Notes under the pieces: model-generated | Database searches by the model: none | What the model was told of the DNA's origin: nothing | What the model saw: the letters and a program-made list of their open reading frames with translations, nothing else | Part shown: in pieces, positions 31,175-40,518 of the stretch | How positions within the stretch are numbered: the stretch's first letter is position 1 | Layout of the letters: each line of letters begins with the position of its first letter | Program-made: the position numbers and the translations under genes | From: an uncultured Muribaculaceae bacterium | GTDB taxonomy: Bacteria; Bacteroidota; Bacteroidia; Bacteroidales; Muribaculaceae | Length of the DNA: 64,000 nt | Direction of reading: 5' to 3' | Assembly (NCBI GenBank): GCA_910586455.1 | Contig: CAJUHX010000003.1 | Span: 1 to 64,000, forward strand

Positions 31175-31840
31175 ATGAAAATAGCTATCATAGTGGCCAT
31201 GGACAAGGAACTGGCCCTTATACTTCCACGCCTTACCGAGGCCCGTACAGTAAAAGTCAACGGTTTCACATTCCACAGCGGCAAAATGGGCTCGCGCGAG
31301 GTGATTGTAGGCAAATGCGGCATAGGCAAAGTGAACGCCGCCGTCAACGCCCTCACGCTCATCGAGCAATTCAGGCCCTCGGTGGTAATCAACACCGGCG
31401 TGGCCGGAGGCACCGGCGCAGCGCGTGTAGGCGATGTAGTGGTGGCCGACCGCATAGCCTATCACGACGTATGGTGCGGACCCGATACAATACACGGCCA
31501 GGCCGCCGGCTGTCCGCGCCTATTTATCAGCACTTTCTCCGACAACATCTTCGAAGGCCTGCACATACGCCGCGGACTGGTTGCCTCGGGCGACATATTC
31601 GTGTCGAAACCTTCCGAGGTACGTCACATACTCGACCTATATCCCGACGCGGTGGCAGTGGACATGGAATCGGCCGCAATTGCCCATGTATGCCATCTGA
31701 AGCAGGTGTCGTTTCTTTGTGTTCGCGTAGTAAGCGACACCCCCGGAGGCGAAGACAACATATTGCAGTACGAAAACTTCTGGCAGGATGCCCCGCAGCA
31801 TACATTCGAAGTAATCGATGCCGTTGTGGCAAGACTGTAA
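31175..31840 (+). CDS. mtnN: 5'-methylthioadenosine/S-adenosylhomocysteine nucleosidase
   Basis: 221 residues from ATG 31175 (MKIAIIVAMDKELALILPRL). Family motifs: VAMDKEL, GKCGIGKVNAA, NTGVAGG and DMESAAIAHVC with VRVVSDTP (catalytic Asp in the last motif). It hydrolyses methylthioadenosine and SAH, recycling methionine and supplying the LuxS/methyl cycle. The gene directly abuts the next one, whose start is immediately after its stop codon. Confidence 0.95.
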   Translation: MKIAIIVAMDKELALILPRLTEARTVKVNGFTFHSGKMGSREVIVGKCGIGKVNAAVNALTLIEQFRPSVVINTGVAGGTGAARVGDVVVADRIAYHDVWCGPDTIHGQAAGCPRLFISTFSDNIFEGLHIRRGLVASGDIFVSKPSEVRHILDLYPDAVAVDMESAAIAHVCHLKQVSFLCVRVVSDTPGGEDNILQYENFWQDAPQHTFEVIDAVVARL

Positions 31841-32488
31841 ATGAAAGACATAACGGTACGCAAAGGCCGGCGCCACATACTCGACCTGGTAGCACAGGGC
31901 GAGCATGAGCGTCAGGACTTCAAGTTTCTCATATCCGATGCCCGCAAAATAGCCCGCAGCATATCGGCCTTCGCCAACCACAGCGGAGGCTGTCTGCTCA
32001 TAGGTATCAAAGACAACGGCGTAGTGGCCGGCGTGCGCAACGAAGAAGACATCTACGTAGTCGAACAGGCCGCCGAACTCTATTGCTCGCCGCCGCAACA
32101 GGTTGAATTCGAGGCTTACAGTGTCGACACCGGCGTGGTGGTGATAAAAGCATTGATTACGAAGGCAACCACACGCCCTGTGGCCGTGCTCGAAGCCGAT
32201 GGCCACAGCAGAGTGTACTATAGAGTAAACGACGAAAACATAGTGGCGCATCCGCTTATGGTAAGCGCCTGGGCTGAAGCCGAAAAAGGAGGCACATTCC
32301 TAAGTTTCAGCAACATAGAAAGCCAACTGATAAATCTGCTCGCCGACCGCAGCCTGAGTTCGCGCCAACTGGCGCTGGAACTGCACTGCTCGCAAAGCAT
32401 GGCCGACGACCTGGTGGTGCGGCTGGCCTCGGCCGGAGTACTTAAGTTTGTGTACGAGCACGGCGAGTTCCGCATCAGCGCAGTATAG
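31841..32488 (+). CDS. AlbA_2 (Schlafen-type) domain protein
   Basis: 215 residues. The N-terminal part (about 15-125) is an AlbA_2 domain with the typical ISAFANHSGGCLLIGIKDNG stretch. It is followed by a winged-helix-like C-terminus (SLSSRQLALELHCSQSMADD). The usual C-terminal ATPase or helicase is absent, so this is a short form, probably a DNA-binding regulator. It begins directly after mtnN with no gap and lies upstream of rpoN, which has its own promoter. Confidence 0.8.
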   Translation: MKDITVRKGRRHILDLVAQGEHERQDFKFLISDARKIARSISAFANHSGGCLLIGIKDNGVVAGVRNEEDIYVVEQAAELYCSPPQQVEFEAYSVDTGVVVIKALITKATTRPVAVLEADGHSRVYYRVNDENIVAHPLMVSAWAEAEKGGTFLSFSNIESQLINLLADRSLSSRQLALELHCSQSMADDLVVRLASAGVLKFVYEHGEFRISAV

Positions 32489-32543
32489 AGCAAACGAACA
32501 AATTATTTGCCATATCAGACATAATCACATAAAATATTTTTTG

Positions 32544-32551
32544 TATATTTG
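32544..32551 (+). promoter_or_regulatory. -7 box of rpoN
   Basis: TATATTTG, nine nt before ATG 32561, predicting an mRNA leader of only about 5 nt. The match to a -33 element is weak. Confidence 0.5.
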
Positions 32552-32560
32552 CAACTTGAT

Positions 32561-33991
32561 ATGGACGATTCGCTTCAATTACAACAGAACATCGGTCTGC
32601 GTCAGCGCCTGGCTCCTCAACAGGTGATTTTCGGACGCTTCCTCGAGATGACAGCCCCTGAACTCGAGGACGAGGTGCGTCGTGCCCTTGACGAAAACCC
32701 TGCGCTCGAAGAACGCGAATATTCCGACTCCCGGCCCGATGATGCCGAAGACTTCTGCGAAACTGCCGAAGAACTGCAGCGGGCCGACTACCGCGACGAC
32801 GACGATGTGCCCAACTACCGCTATAACGCCGGCAATCGCAGTGCCGACGACGAATATCTGGAACCGCTGGTAGTCGACGACCTGCACACCATAATCGACG
32901 TGCTCGAGAACCAGCTGGGCGACTTCGACCTCAGCGATTCCGACCGCGAGATTGCCCGATACATAATAGGCAATATCGACGATAACGGCTACCTTGGACG
33001 CCCGTTCGCCTCGATTGCCGACGACGTAAGCATAGCCACCGGAATCGAAACAAGTACCGCACACGTACGCGCCGTTGCCGATGTAATCCGCTCAATGGAC
33101 CCCGCCGGCGTGTGTGCGGTTGACCTGCGCGACTGCCTGCTGCTGCAGTTGCGGCGCATGAAAGACAGCGAGGCGGTGCGCGATGCCGCCACTATTGTAC
33201 GCGACTATTTCGACCTGTTCAGCAAACGACATTACGACCGCCTTTCGTCACGCGCACGCCTGAGCGATACGCGCCTGAGGAAAGCCCTCGACATAATTCA
33301 AGGCCTCAACCCCAAGCCCGGAGCACTGATAGAGCAAAGCAACTCGGGCGACCGGATGCGCCATATCATACCTGACTTCAATGTTGAAATCGAGCCTTCA
33401 GGCCGCGCTTCGGTAAGCCTCAACGGGCATCTGCCGGAGCTGGCCATTGCCGAGTCGTTTGTGCCCGACGAGAACGCCGCCTTGCCCGACCGACGCAACC
33501 GCGAGGCAAGGGCATTCATTCGCGCCCGCCACGACGAAGCCCAGCAGCTCATCCGCATGGTAAACTCACGGGCCGAAACCCTCATGGCAGTGATGAAAGC
33601 CATAGTATCGCTGCAGTTGCGCTTTTTCGAAAGCGGCAATACTGCCGACATAAAGCCTATGATACTCAAAGATGTAGCCGAACTGACCGGATACGACCTC
33701 TCGGTAATATCTCGCGCTACGGCCGGAAAATATGTGGCCACGCCCAACGGGGTATTCCAGCTGAAAATGCTATTCAACGAACGGCGCAAGGAAGACTCCG
33801 ATACCTCGGCACACGAAATTCTGGACGTAATATCCAACATGATAGCCGAGGAAGACAAGCACCGTCCCCTCACCGACGAGGCCATAAAAGACCGGCTCAC
33901 CACTCTGGGCTACGACATTGCCAGACGCACCGTGGCCAAATATCGCGAACAACTCGACCTGCCCGTGGCACGCCTGCGGCGCACTCTCTGA
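32561..33991 (+). CDS. rpoN: RNA polymerase sigma-54 factor
   Basis: 476 residues. Region I is Gln/Leu-rich (LQLQQNIGLRQRLAPQQVIF), followed by an acidic region II, the core-binding domain and the C-terminal DNA-binding domain ending with the RpoN box RRTVAKYRE. It directs transcription from -24/-12 promoters with help from AAA+ enhancer-binding proteins; none is encoded here. ATG 32561 is preferred over TTG 32549 because the TAnnTTTG box overlaps the TTG. Confidence 0.97.
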   Translation: MDDSLQLQQNIGLRQRLAPQQVIFGRFLEMTAPELEDEVRRALDENPALEEREYSDSRPDDAEDFCETAEELQRADYRDDDDVPNYRYNAGNRSADDEYLEPLVVDDLHTIIDVLENQLGDFDLSDSDREIARYIIGNIDDNGYLGRPFASIADDVSIATGIETSTAHVRAVADVIRSMDPAGVCAVDLRDCLLLQLRRMKDSEAVRDAATIVRDYFDLFSKRHYDRLSSRARLSDTRLRKALDIIQGLNPKPGALIEQSNSGDRMRHIIPDFNVEIEPSGRASVSLNGHLPELAIAESFVPDENAALPDRRNREARAFIRARHDEAQQLIRMVNSRAETLMAVMKAIVSLQLRFFESGNTADIKPMILKDVAELTGYDLSVISRATAGKYVATPNGVFQLKMLFNERRKEDSDTSAHEILDVISNMIAEEDKHRPLTDEAIKDRLTTLGYDIARRTVAKYREQLDLPVARLRRTL

Positions 33992-34006
33992 CAAAACAGA
34001 CCCTAT

Positions 34007-34642
34007 ATGGAAAATCAAAAAACAAACAGCAACGGAATAACACGTACAGCGCAGATTATAAGCGATGTACTATCGCCGCTGCTTATACCCACCTACGCAT
34101 ATACCGTGATGATGTGGCTTACACCGCTGGTGATACTGCCCGAGCGCACCCGCCTGATAACCATGGCCGTGGTGGCGCTGCTGACCGCCGTGCTGCCCAC
34201 TGCCGCCATACTCGCCCTCAAAAGCCTTGGCCGCATATCCGACAATGCCATAAGCAGCCGCAACGAGCGCATGATACCGTTTGCCCTGGCTCTGGGATGC
34301 TATCTGGGCGCCTGCTGGTATCTCAACAGTATCCACGCCCCCTGGTGGGTAAGCCGCTTCTTTCTGGGAGCAGGTCTGGCAGTGGCCATAGCCACGGTGG
34401 TGACACTGAAGTGGAAAATCAGCGCGCATGCCACAGCAATCGCCGGCATGACGGGCATGATAATATGGCTTGCCTTCCGCCACCTGCTGCTGTTGCAGCC
34501 CATGGTAGTGATTACGGTGTCGATAATGCTGTGCGGCATAGTAAGTTCAAGCCGTCTGGTTCTCCACCGTCATACTTTCGCTCAGGTAGGCGCCGGTTTT
34601 GCGCTGGGGCTGCTGTGCGTGGTGGCAGTAATGCTATTTTAA
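34007..34642 (+). CDS. PAP2-related membrane protein
   Basis: 211 residues with five or six transmembrane helices. The motif KISAHATAIAGMTG and, after another helix, SSRLVLHRHTFAQVGAGFAL match the phosphatase signature (K-x-SxHA and SRxxLxxHTxxQV) of PAP2-type lipid phosphatases as found in Bacteroidetes. It is likely an undecaprenyl-pyrophosphate or lipid phosphatase of the inner membrane; substrate unproven. It follows rpoN by 15 nt and precedes purE. Confidence 0.75.
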   Translation: MENQKTNSNGITRTAQIISDVLSPLLIPTYAYTVMMWLTPLVILPERTRLITMAVVALLTAVLPTAAILALKSLGRISDNAISSRNERMIPFALALGCYLGACWYLNSIHAPWWVSRFFLGAGLAVAIATVVTLKWKISAHATAIAGMTGMIIWLAFRHLLLLQPMVVITVSIMLCGIVSSSRLVLHRHTFAQVGAGFALGLLCVVAVMLF

Positions 34643-34670
34643 ATTTTGAAATCCGTAATATCAAAAATAT

Positions 34671-35180
34671 ATGAATCCTACCGTAAGTATCATAATGGGC
34701 AGCACCTCCGACCTGCCCGTGCTGCGTAAAGCCGCCGACTTCCTCGAGCAGATGGAAGTTCCGTTTGAACTTTGCGCCCTGAGCGCGCACCGCACCCCGC
34801 GCGCCGTAGAGAGCTACGCCACCGAAGCCGCAGGCCGCGGCATAAAGGTGATTATTGCTGCCGCAGGTATGGCCGCCGCTCTGCCTGGCGTGATAGCCGC
34901 ACTCACTCCACTGCCCGTAATAGGTCTGCCCATCGACTCCACCCTTCAGGGCCAGGACGCCCTGCTGTCGATTGTACAGATGCCCCCCGGCATTCCCGTA
35001 GCTACCGTAGGAATCAATGCCGGACTCAACGCAGCAGTGCTTGCAGTGCGCATGCTGGCCCTGTCCGACATGGAACTGCTTTCGCGCTACGACGCCTACA
35101 GCCGCAGCCTTACCCGGAAAATCGAGAAGGCCAACGCCGACCTCGCTCTAATCAAGGACTACAAATTCAAGACCAATTGA
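34671..35180 (+). CDS. purE: N5-carboxyaminoimidazole ribonucleotide mutase
   Basis: 169 residues with class I PurE features: SIIMGSTSDLPVL at the N-terminus (Ser and Asp contacts), ALSAHRTPRAVESYA and the AAAGMAAALPGVIAA loop. It moves the carboxylate of N5-CAIR to give CAIR in purine synthesis; a purK partner is not in the window. Its stop codon overlaps the TTG start of ispG. Confidence 0.96.
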   Translation: MNPTVSIIMGSTSDLPVLRKAADFLEQMEVPFELCALSAHRTPRAVESYATEAAGRGIKVIIAAAGMAAALPGVIAALTPLPVIGLPIDSTLQGQDALLSIVQMPPGIPVATVGINAGLNAAVLAVRMLALSDMELLSRYDAYSRSLTRKIEKANADLALIKDYKFKTN

Positions 35181-36679
35181 AAACCGGACTGATAAAGCGC
35201 CGCCACACTATAAGTGTAAAGGTGGGCAATGTTGAGATTGGCAGTGAGCATCCGCTGCGCCTGCAGTCGATGACCAACACAGCCACCCTCGACGTAGAGG
35301 CATCCGCAGCCCAATGCCGGCGAATAGCCGAAGCCGGAGCCGACATAGTGCGCCTCACCGCACAAGGGGTGAGCCATGCACGTGCCCTGGGCGAGATTCG
35401 CAGCAAGCTGCGTGCCGCAGGCTGCGACATTCCGTTGGTAGCCGACATACATTTCAACCCGGCTGCCGCCTTTGCAGCTGCCGAAGAAGTTGAGAAAGTG
35501 CGCATCAACCCCGGCAACTTCGCCGACCCGGGCCGCACATTCAAGAAACTCGAGTACACCGACGAAGAATACGCCGCCGAAATCGAACGCATACGCTGCG
35601 CCCTGCTGCCCTTTATCGAACTCTGCCGCAGCCGCGGCACCGCCATACGCCTGGGCGTGAATCACGGTTCGCTCTCCGACCGCATCATGAGCCGCTTTGG
35701 CGACACTCCCGCCGGTATGGTCGAATCGGCCATGGAATACCTGCGCATATGCCGCGACGCCGATTTCGTTCAGGTAATTATCTCAATCAAGGCCTCCAAC
35801 GTGCTGGTGATGGTCGAAACCGTACGCCTTCTGGTTCGCGCCATGGATGCCGAAGACATGCACTTTCCGCTCCACCTCGGAGTAACCGAGGCCGGCGACG
35901 GCGAGGATGGCCGCATAAAATCGGCTGTCGGCATAGGTACCCTGCTCTGCGAAGGCATCGGCGACACCATTAGAGTATCGCTGTCCGAAGCGCCGGAGGC
36001 TGAGCTGCCCGTGGCCCGCATGCTTGCCGACCACTGCAGCCGCCGCCTCGCCAATGAGCAATATATGCCACAGGGCCGCTGCGACAATCCCACACAACCT
36101 TTGGTGGCCGGACTCGAAGACATTCCTGCCAACTACCACGTGTGCGATGTGCCCCTGAACGGTCCTCTGCCGGAAGGCAAAGTGCTGCTGCGGGCCATAT
36201 ATCCGGCCTCGATGAGCGCCGACGAGGTAACGGTGGCTGCCGCCGTCGACCTCGGCCGCCTGTTGCTCGACGGATACGGCGATGCCATTGAAATCCAAGC
36301 CCCCGCCCTCGACAGCGCTCGCATCCAATCGCTGGCCTTAGGAATACTTCAGGCCACTCGCAGGCGCATAAGCCGCACCGAGTACATAGCATGTCCTGGC
36401 TGCGGCCGTACACTGTTCGACCTTCAGGCCACTCTGGCACGGGTCAAAGAAGCTACCGGCCACCTCAAAGGGCTGAAAATAGGCGTGATGGGCTGCATTG
36501 TAAACGGTCCGGGCGAAATGGCCGACGCCGACTTCGGATATGTTGGCGCCGCCGCCGGATGCATCAGCCTGTACAAAGGCAAGGAATGTATCGAACGCAA
36601 TATTCCAGCCGACGAGGCCCTACCGCGTCTGATTAACCTTATAAAAGCCAACGGCCTCTGGGTTGAACCACAGAAATAA
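35177..36679 (+). CDS. ispG: 4-hydroxy-3-methylbut-2-enyl diphosphate synthase, long form
   Basis: 500 residues from the TTG at 35177, which overlaps the purE stop (TTGA); this is the only start giving the conserved N-terminus RRHTISVKVGNVEIG. A TIM barrel (about 20-280) is followed by an inserted domain and the C-terminal iron-sulfur domain with ACPGCGRTLFD and MGCIVNGPGE (three Cys for the [4Fe-4S] cluster). It makes HMBPP in the MEP isoprenoid pathway. The inserted central domain is the form known in Bacteroidetes, chlamydiae and plants. Confidence 0.94.
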   Translation: MKTGLIKRRHTISVKVGNVEIGSEHPLRLQSMTNTATLDVEASAAQCRRIAEAGADIVRLTAQGVSHARALGEIRSKLRAAGCDIPLVADIHFNPAAAFAAAEEVEKVRINPGNFADPGRTFKKLEYTDEEYAAEIERIRCALLPFIELCRSRGTAIRLGVNHGSLSDRIMSRFGDTPAGMVESAMEYLRICRDADFVQVIISIKASNVLVMVETVRLLVRAMDAEDMHFPLHLGVTEAGDGEDGRIKSAVGIGTLLCEGIGDTIRVSLSEAPEAELPVARMLADHCSRRLANEQYMPQGRCDNPTQPLVAGLEDIPANYHVCDVPLNGPLPEGKVLLRAIYPASMSADEVTVAAAVDLGRLLLDGYGDAIEIQAPALDSARIQSLALGILQATRRRISRTEYIACPGCGRTLFDLQATLARVKEATGHLKGLKIGVMGCIVNGPGEMADADFGYVGAAAGCISLYKGKECIERNIPADEALPRLINLIKANGLWVEPQK

Positions 36680-37893
36680 TGTACAACTACTTTACTCTAA
36701 GCAACGGACTTCAGGTGATACACCGGCGTACACCCGGCGCAGCGGCCGGATACTTCGGCGTGACCGTCCGTGCGGGCAGCCGCGACGAACAGGAAGGCTC
36801 ATTCGGCCTCGCCCACTTTGTGGAGCATACCCTGTTCAAAGGCACCGGTCGCCGTTCGGCCTGGCACATACTCAACCGTATGGAAGCGGTTGGCGGCGAA
36901 CTCAACGCCTTTACCTCAAAGGAGGAAACGACAGTGTACACAGCCTTTCCGGCAGCACGGCTCGATCGAGCCGCCGAACTGGTGGCCGACCTGCTGCTGA
37001 ACTCGCGCTTTCCCGCTCCTGAACTGCAACGCGAGCGTGAAGTGGTAGCCGACGAAATAGACTCGTACCTCGACCAGCCCGCCGAAGCCGTGTTCGACGA
37101 CTTCGACGACCTGCTCTTCGCCGGCAGCAGCCTTGGACACAATATCCTGGGTACTACCGCCGACCTTGAGCGCTTCGGCAGCGAAGAGTGCCGCAGCTGG
37201 CTCGACCGCTGGTACACCGCCGACAACATGGTGGCCTTTTACAGCGGACCCGCCGGAGCCGACCGCGTGCACGCATGTCTGGAGCGACACCTGAGCGCTC
37301 TGCCTGCAGGTGCCAGCCCGCATGATATGCCGCAGCTGTGCATCAACCCGCCCTTCGACACCTCGCGCAGTGTAGGCTCGCACCAGAGCCACACCGTAAT
37401 AGGCTGCCGAATAGGCGGATTATATTCGCCCGACCGGTTCGCCATGTCGCTGCTGGCCAACATTTTGGGCGGCCCGGGCATGAATTCGTTGCTGAACGTA
37501 CAGCTGCGCGAGCGCCGAGGCCTTGTGTATACAGTCGAGGCATCTACCGCACTGTACACCGACTGCGGCGTTATGAGCATATACTACGGCTGCGACCACC
37601 ACGACGAACAGCTTTGCCGCCGGCTGGTGCAACAGCAACTCGAGGCCGTGGCTGCCGGAGAAAGCATAAACGAGCGCAAAATGCGTATGGCCAAAAAACA
37701 ATATCTGGGCCAGATGCTGCTCAGCGGCGAAAACCGTGAGAACTCCATTCTCGGAGCCGCCAGAGCCACCATGTTCCACGGACGCGCAGCCGACCGCAAC
37801 GAAATGCGAAATCACATAGACGAAATAAGCCTCGACAGCCTGTGCCGATGCGCCGAAACTCTGTGTCGAAACTCAAAACTCACCCTGTGCTGA
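36679..37893 (+). CDS. M16 family zinc peptidase
   Basis: 404 residues. The catalytic motif HFVEH (His46, Glu49, His50) is followed by the third ligand Glu in EREVVADEID, the inverted HxxEH pattern of M16 proteases. A second, inactive homologous half is present (about 200-404). No signal peptide, so it is probably cytoplasmic. Its ATG overlaps the ispG stop by one base (TAATG), suggesting translational coupling. Confidence 0.93.
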   Translation: MYNYFTLSNGLQVIHRRTPGAAAGYFGVTVRAGSRDEQEGSFGLAHFVEHTLFKGTGRRSAWHILNRMEAVGGELNAFTSKEETTVYTAFPAARLDRAAELVADLLLNSRFPAPELQREREVVADEIDSYLDQPAEAVFDDFDDLLFAGSSLGHNILGTTADLERFGSEECRSWLDRWYTADNMVAFYSGPAGADRVHACLERHLSALPAGASPHDMPQLCINPPFDTSRSVGSHQSHTVIGCRIGGLYSPDRFAMSLLANILGGPGMNSLLNVQLRERRGLVYTVEASTALYTDCGVMSIYYGCDHHDEQLCRRLVQQQLEAVAAGESINERKMRMAKKQYLGQMLLSGENRENSILGAARATMFHGRAADRNEMRNHIDEISLDSLCRCAETLCRNSKLTLC

Positions 37894-37939
37894 TTACAGC
37901 CAAAATTCAAATAATCACTTAATAAACAATTTTACACCG

Positions 37940-38728
37940 ATGAAATTTAACCGATTCCTTCTTCCCGCCCTTATGGCAGCTGCCATGTGCTCGTGTTCAA
38001 ACGACCCCAAAGATGATCCGGACAACGACTGGATTGTTAACTTCAACTCCGTAACCGCCTTCACCAAGGACGCATACTGGGAGTTCTGCTACGATAAAGA
38101 ATACGAAAACTCGCTCACCTTCATCAACTTCGGAGAGGCGGTAAACTTCAGCCACAGCTGCGACGCTACCGAATATGGCGGCGTAACCTACTACTCATGG
38201 AAAGGTTTCACCCCCAGCTGCGCCACCGACCTGAAGGACTATACCGCCGAAGGTACCTGGATTGCCCACCAGTGGACAGCCATGCCGGGACGCGGCGTGA
38301 ACGGAAGCGATGTGTACATGGTAGGTTTCTGCGACGCCACCGAAACCGCCGACGATGCTCTCACATCGACCTCAACCGTAATCACCTCCGCCTCAACCAA
38401 AACTTTCAGCCCCAAAACCGCATACGTAACCAACACCACCTACGGCTACTACAGCATGAAGAACGGCTCGAATTTTAACAAGGCCTTCACCGACACCGAC
38501 TGGTGCAAACTCACATTCACCGGTGTTGACAACGGCGTGGTAACCGGCGCTGTCGACTTCTATCTGGCCAAGGACGGCGAATATGCCACCAAATGGAGCC
38601 CCGTTGACCTCACACCCCTGAACAAGTGCGAGAAAATTGTAATCACCATGGAATCGAGCGATACCGGCCAGTTTGGCATGAACAACGCCTCGTACTTCGC
38701 CCTGGGCAGCTTCATCTGGGGATATTAA
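37940..38728 (+). CDS. DUF4465-type lipoprotein
   Basis: 262 residues with lipobox MCSCS after MKFNRFLLPALMAAAM. The mature domain contains GGVTYYSWKGFTPS, VYMVGFCDA and a C-terminal ASYFALGSFIWGY; the pattern matches DUF4465, a beta-rich domain of Bacteroidetes surface lipoproteins of unknown function. It is likely attached to the outer membrane. It is followed after 1 nt by dusB. Confidence 0.8.
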   Translation: MKFNRFLLPALMAAAMCSCSNDPKDDPDNDWIVNFNSVTAFTKDAYWEFCYDKEYENSLTFINFGEAVNFSHSCDATEYGGVTYYSWKGFTPSCATDLKDYTAEGTWIAHQWTAMPGRGVNGSDVYMVGFCDATETADDALTSTSTVITSASTKTFSPKTAYVTNTTYGYYSMKNGSNFNKAFTDTDWCKLTFTGVDNGVVTGAVDFYLAKDGEYATKWSPVDLTPLNKCEKIVITMESSDTGQFGMNNASYFALGSFIWGY

Positions 38729-38729
38729 T

Positions 38730-39707
38730 ATGAAAATAGCAAACATTGATCTTGGCGACAAACCGGTGATGCTCGCTCCTATGGAGGACGTCACCGACGC
38801 TTCGTTCCGGCTCATCTGCAAAGAGATGGGCTGCGACCTGACGTACACCGAGTTCGTGTCGGCCGATGCCCTCATACGCAATATCGCCGCCACTACCCGC
38901 AAGCTCGAGATCAATCCTGCCGAAAGGCCCACGGCCATACAGATTTATGGCCGTGAGCCCGAGGTAATGGCTCAGGCAGCCCGTATAGCCGCCGAGGCCC
39001 GCCCCGACTTCATCGACATCAACTTCGGTTGTCCGGTGAAGAAGGTGGCGGGCAAAGGCGCCGGAGCCGGACTGCTGCGCGATGTGCCGAAACTGCTCGA
39101 AATCACCCGTGCGGTGGTTAATGCCGTCGACCTGCCGGTAACCGTTAAGACTCGCCTTGGCTGGGACCACGACAGCAAAATAATCGACACTCTGGCCCTG
39201 CAGCTGCAGGACTGCGGCATAAGCGCACTGACCATACACGGACGCACACGGTCGCAGCTGTACAGCGGCGAAGCCGACTGGGAAGCAATCGCACGCGTAA
39301 AAGCACTGCCCGACCTGGAAATTCCGGTAATAGGCAACGGCGATATCTGCACTCCCGAACAGCTTGTAAAGACCTTTGAATACTCCGGTGTCGACGGCAT
39401 AATGGTTGGACGAGCCTCGATAGGTGCGCCATGGATATTCCACGACATGAAGCAGACCATGCTGCACGGTTCATTCACACCGCTGACTCCGGCTCAGAAA
39501 CTCGACCTGCTGCGACGCCAGATACGCGAGAGCATCGAACGCATCGACGGCTACCGCGGCATTCTGCACATACGCCGCCATCTGGCGGCCTCGCCCCTGT
39601 TCAAGGGCATACCGGACTTCCGGCCCACACGCATTGCCATGCTGCAGGCCGACAACATCGACAATCTTTTCAATATTCTCAACCAAATACAACAAACCCA
39701 CTTATGA
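38730..39707 (+). CDS. dusB: tRNA-dihydrouridine synthase
   Basis: 325 residues. A flavin-dependent TIM barrel with MLAPMEDVTDASFRLIC (FMN site), NFGCPVKKVAGKGAGAGLL (catalytic-Cys loop) and TIHGRTRSQLYSG. It reduces uridine to dihydrouridine in the D-loop of tRNA. The last four bases overlap the next gene (ATGA). Confidence 0.95.
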   Translation: MKIANIDLGDKPVMLAPMEDVTDASFRLICKEMGCDLTYTEFVSADALIRNIAATTRKLEINPAERPTAIQIYGREPEVMAQAARIAAEARPDFIDINFGCPVKKVAGKGAGAGLLRDVPKLLEITRAVVNAVDLPVTVKTRLGWDHDSKIIDTLALQLQDCGISALTIHGRTRSQLYSGEADWEAIARVKALPDLEIPVIGNGDICTPEQLVKTFEYSGVDGIMVGRASIGAPWIFHDMKQTMLHGSFTPLTPAQKLDLLRRQIRESIERIDGYRGILHIRRHLAASPLFKGIPDFRPTRIAMLQADNIDNLFNILNQIQQTHL

Positions 39708-40510
39708 AAATTTTCAGCGTTATCCTGTCGATGCTCATGCTGGCATCATGCACATTGTCGGCCAAAAACCAGTACCCGGCCGAATACCTCGAGAAAACCA
39801 CCTGGCACGAGGTTCATGTCGATAACTGGACCGGCATTATTGTACAAGGCTCATACACCGTAGAAGTGAAAATTATGCCCGACTCCGCAGGAATTCTGCG
39901 GGTACTTGCCAACGACGCCATGATGCGCGACCTCGACGCACGCACCGACGGAGCCACACTCAAAATAGGCATGCACCAACAAAAAAAGAATTGCATGCGC
40001 AAAGTCGCTCCGCTGATTATCGCCTACAGCAACGGAAACCTTTCGCAAGCAACGTTACAAGGCAGCGGCGATATCCTGCTGCCATCGCTCAAGACCAACA
40101 CTCAACTGAACTTGTTGCTTCAGGGCAGCGGCGACATCGAGCTGACAGGCGCATCAGTAGGCGAACTGGATGCTTTACTGCAGGGCAGCGGCGACATCGA
40201 TATTGAAAAAACAACCGTAAAAGGCAATGTAAACCTGTCGCTGCAGGGCAGTGGCGATATCAATGTCCGGAAACTCAAGGCTACAACCGTCAACGGTTCT
40301 GTCAAAGGCTCGGGCGACATTGACCTCCACGGTTCCACAAAAATGCTAAATCTGGTATTGCAGGGCAGCGGCGACATCGACGCAGCCAACATGAAGGCAG
40401 ATGAAATCAAGGCAAACGCTATTGGCTCCGGCGGCATCACCATAGGCCACGCCACTAAAGTGGATGTAAAAGGCAAGAATATACGCCAGTCAAAGAAAAT
40501 CAAACACTAA
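39704..40510 (+). CDS. GIN-domain (DUF2807) lipoprotein with GSGDI repeats
   Basis: 268 residues starting at ATG 39704, overlapping the dusB stop. Lipobox LASC (Cys16). The mature protein has a head region followed by six near-identical turns with the core LQGSGDI or KGSGDI, spaced 20 residues apart, plus a degenerate seventh (IGSGGITIG): a right-handed beta-solenoid as known for DUF2807. The DNA encoding the turns contains three exact copies of a 20-base sequence (40121, 40181, 40361). Cell-envelope location is inferred; biological role unknown. Confidence 0.85.
   Translation: MKIFSVILSMLMLASCTLSAKNQYPAEYLEKTTWHEVHVDNWTGIIVQGSYTVEVKIMPDSAGILRVLANDAMMRDLDARTDGATLKIGMHQQKKNCMRKVAPLIIAYSNGNLSQATLQGSGDILLPSLKTNTQLNLLLQGSGDIELTGASVGELDALLQGSGDIDIEKTTVKGNVNLSLQGSGDINVRKLKATTVNGSVKGSGDIDLHGSTKMLNLVLQGSGDIDAANMKADEIKANAIGSGGITIGHATKVDVKGKNIRQSKKIKH
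40059..40380 (+). repeat. In-gene repeat of about 60 bp encoding GSGDI turns
   Basis: Repeat starts near 40059, 40121, 40181, 40243, 40303 and 40361, period 58-62 bp, coding for a solenoid turn each. The core reads cagggcagcggcgacatcga in three copies. Confidence 0.85.
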
Positions 40511-40518
40511 GGTACTAA

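Noticed and set aside
34772..35176. Upstream in-frame extension of ispG
   Set aside because: It lies inside purE and is Arg/Ser-rich, unlike any IspG N-terminus; the TTG at 35177 is the conserved start.
40059..40380. Regularly spaced repeats that could suggest a CRISPR array
   Set aside because: The period is about 60 bp but the repeats are coding turns of a solenoid in one open frame.
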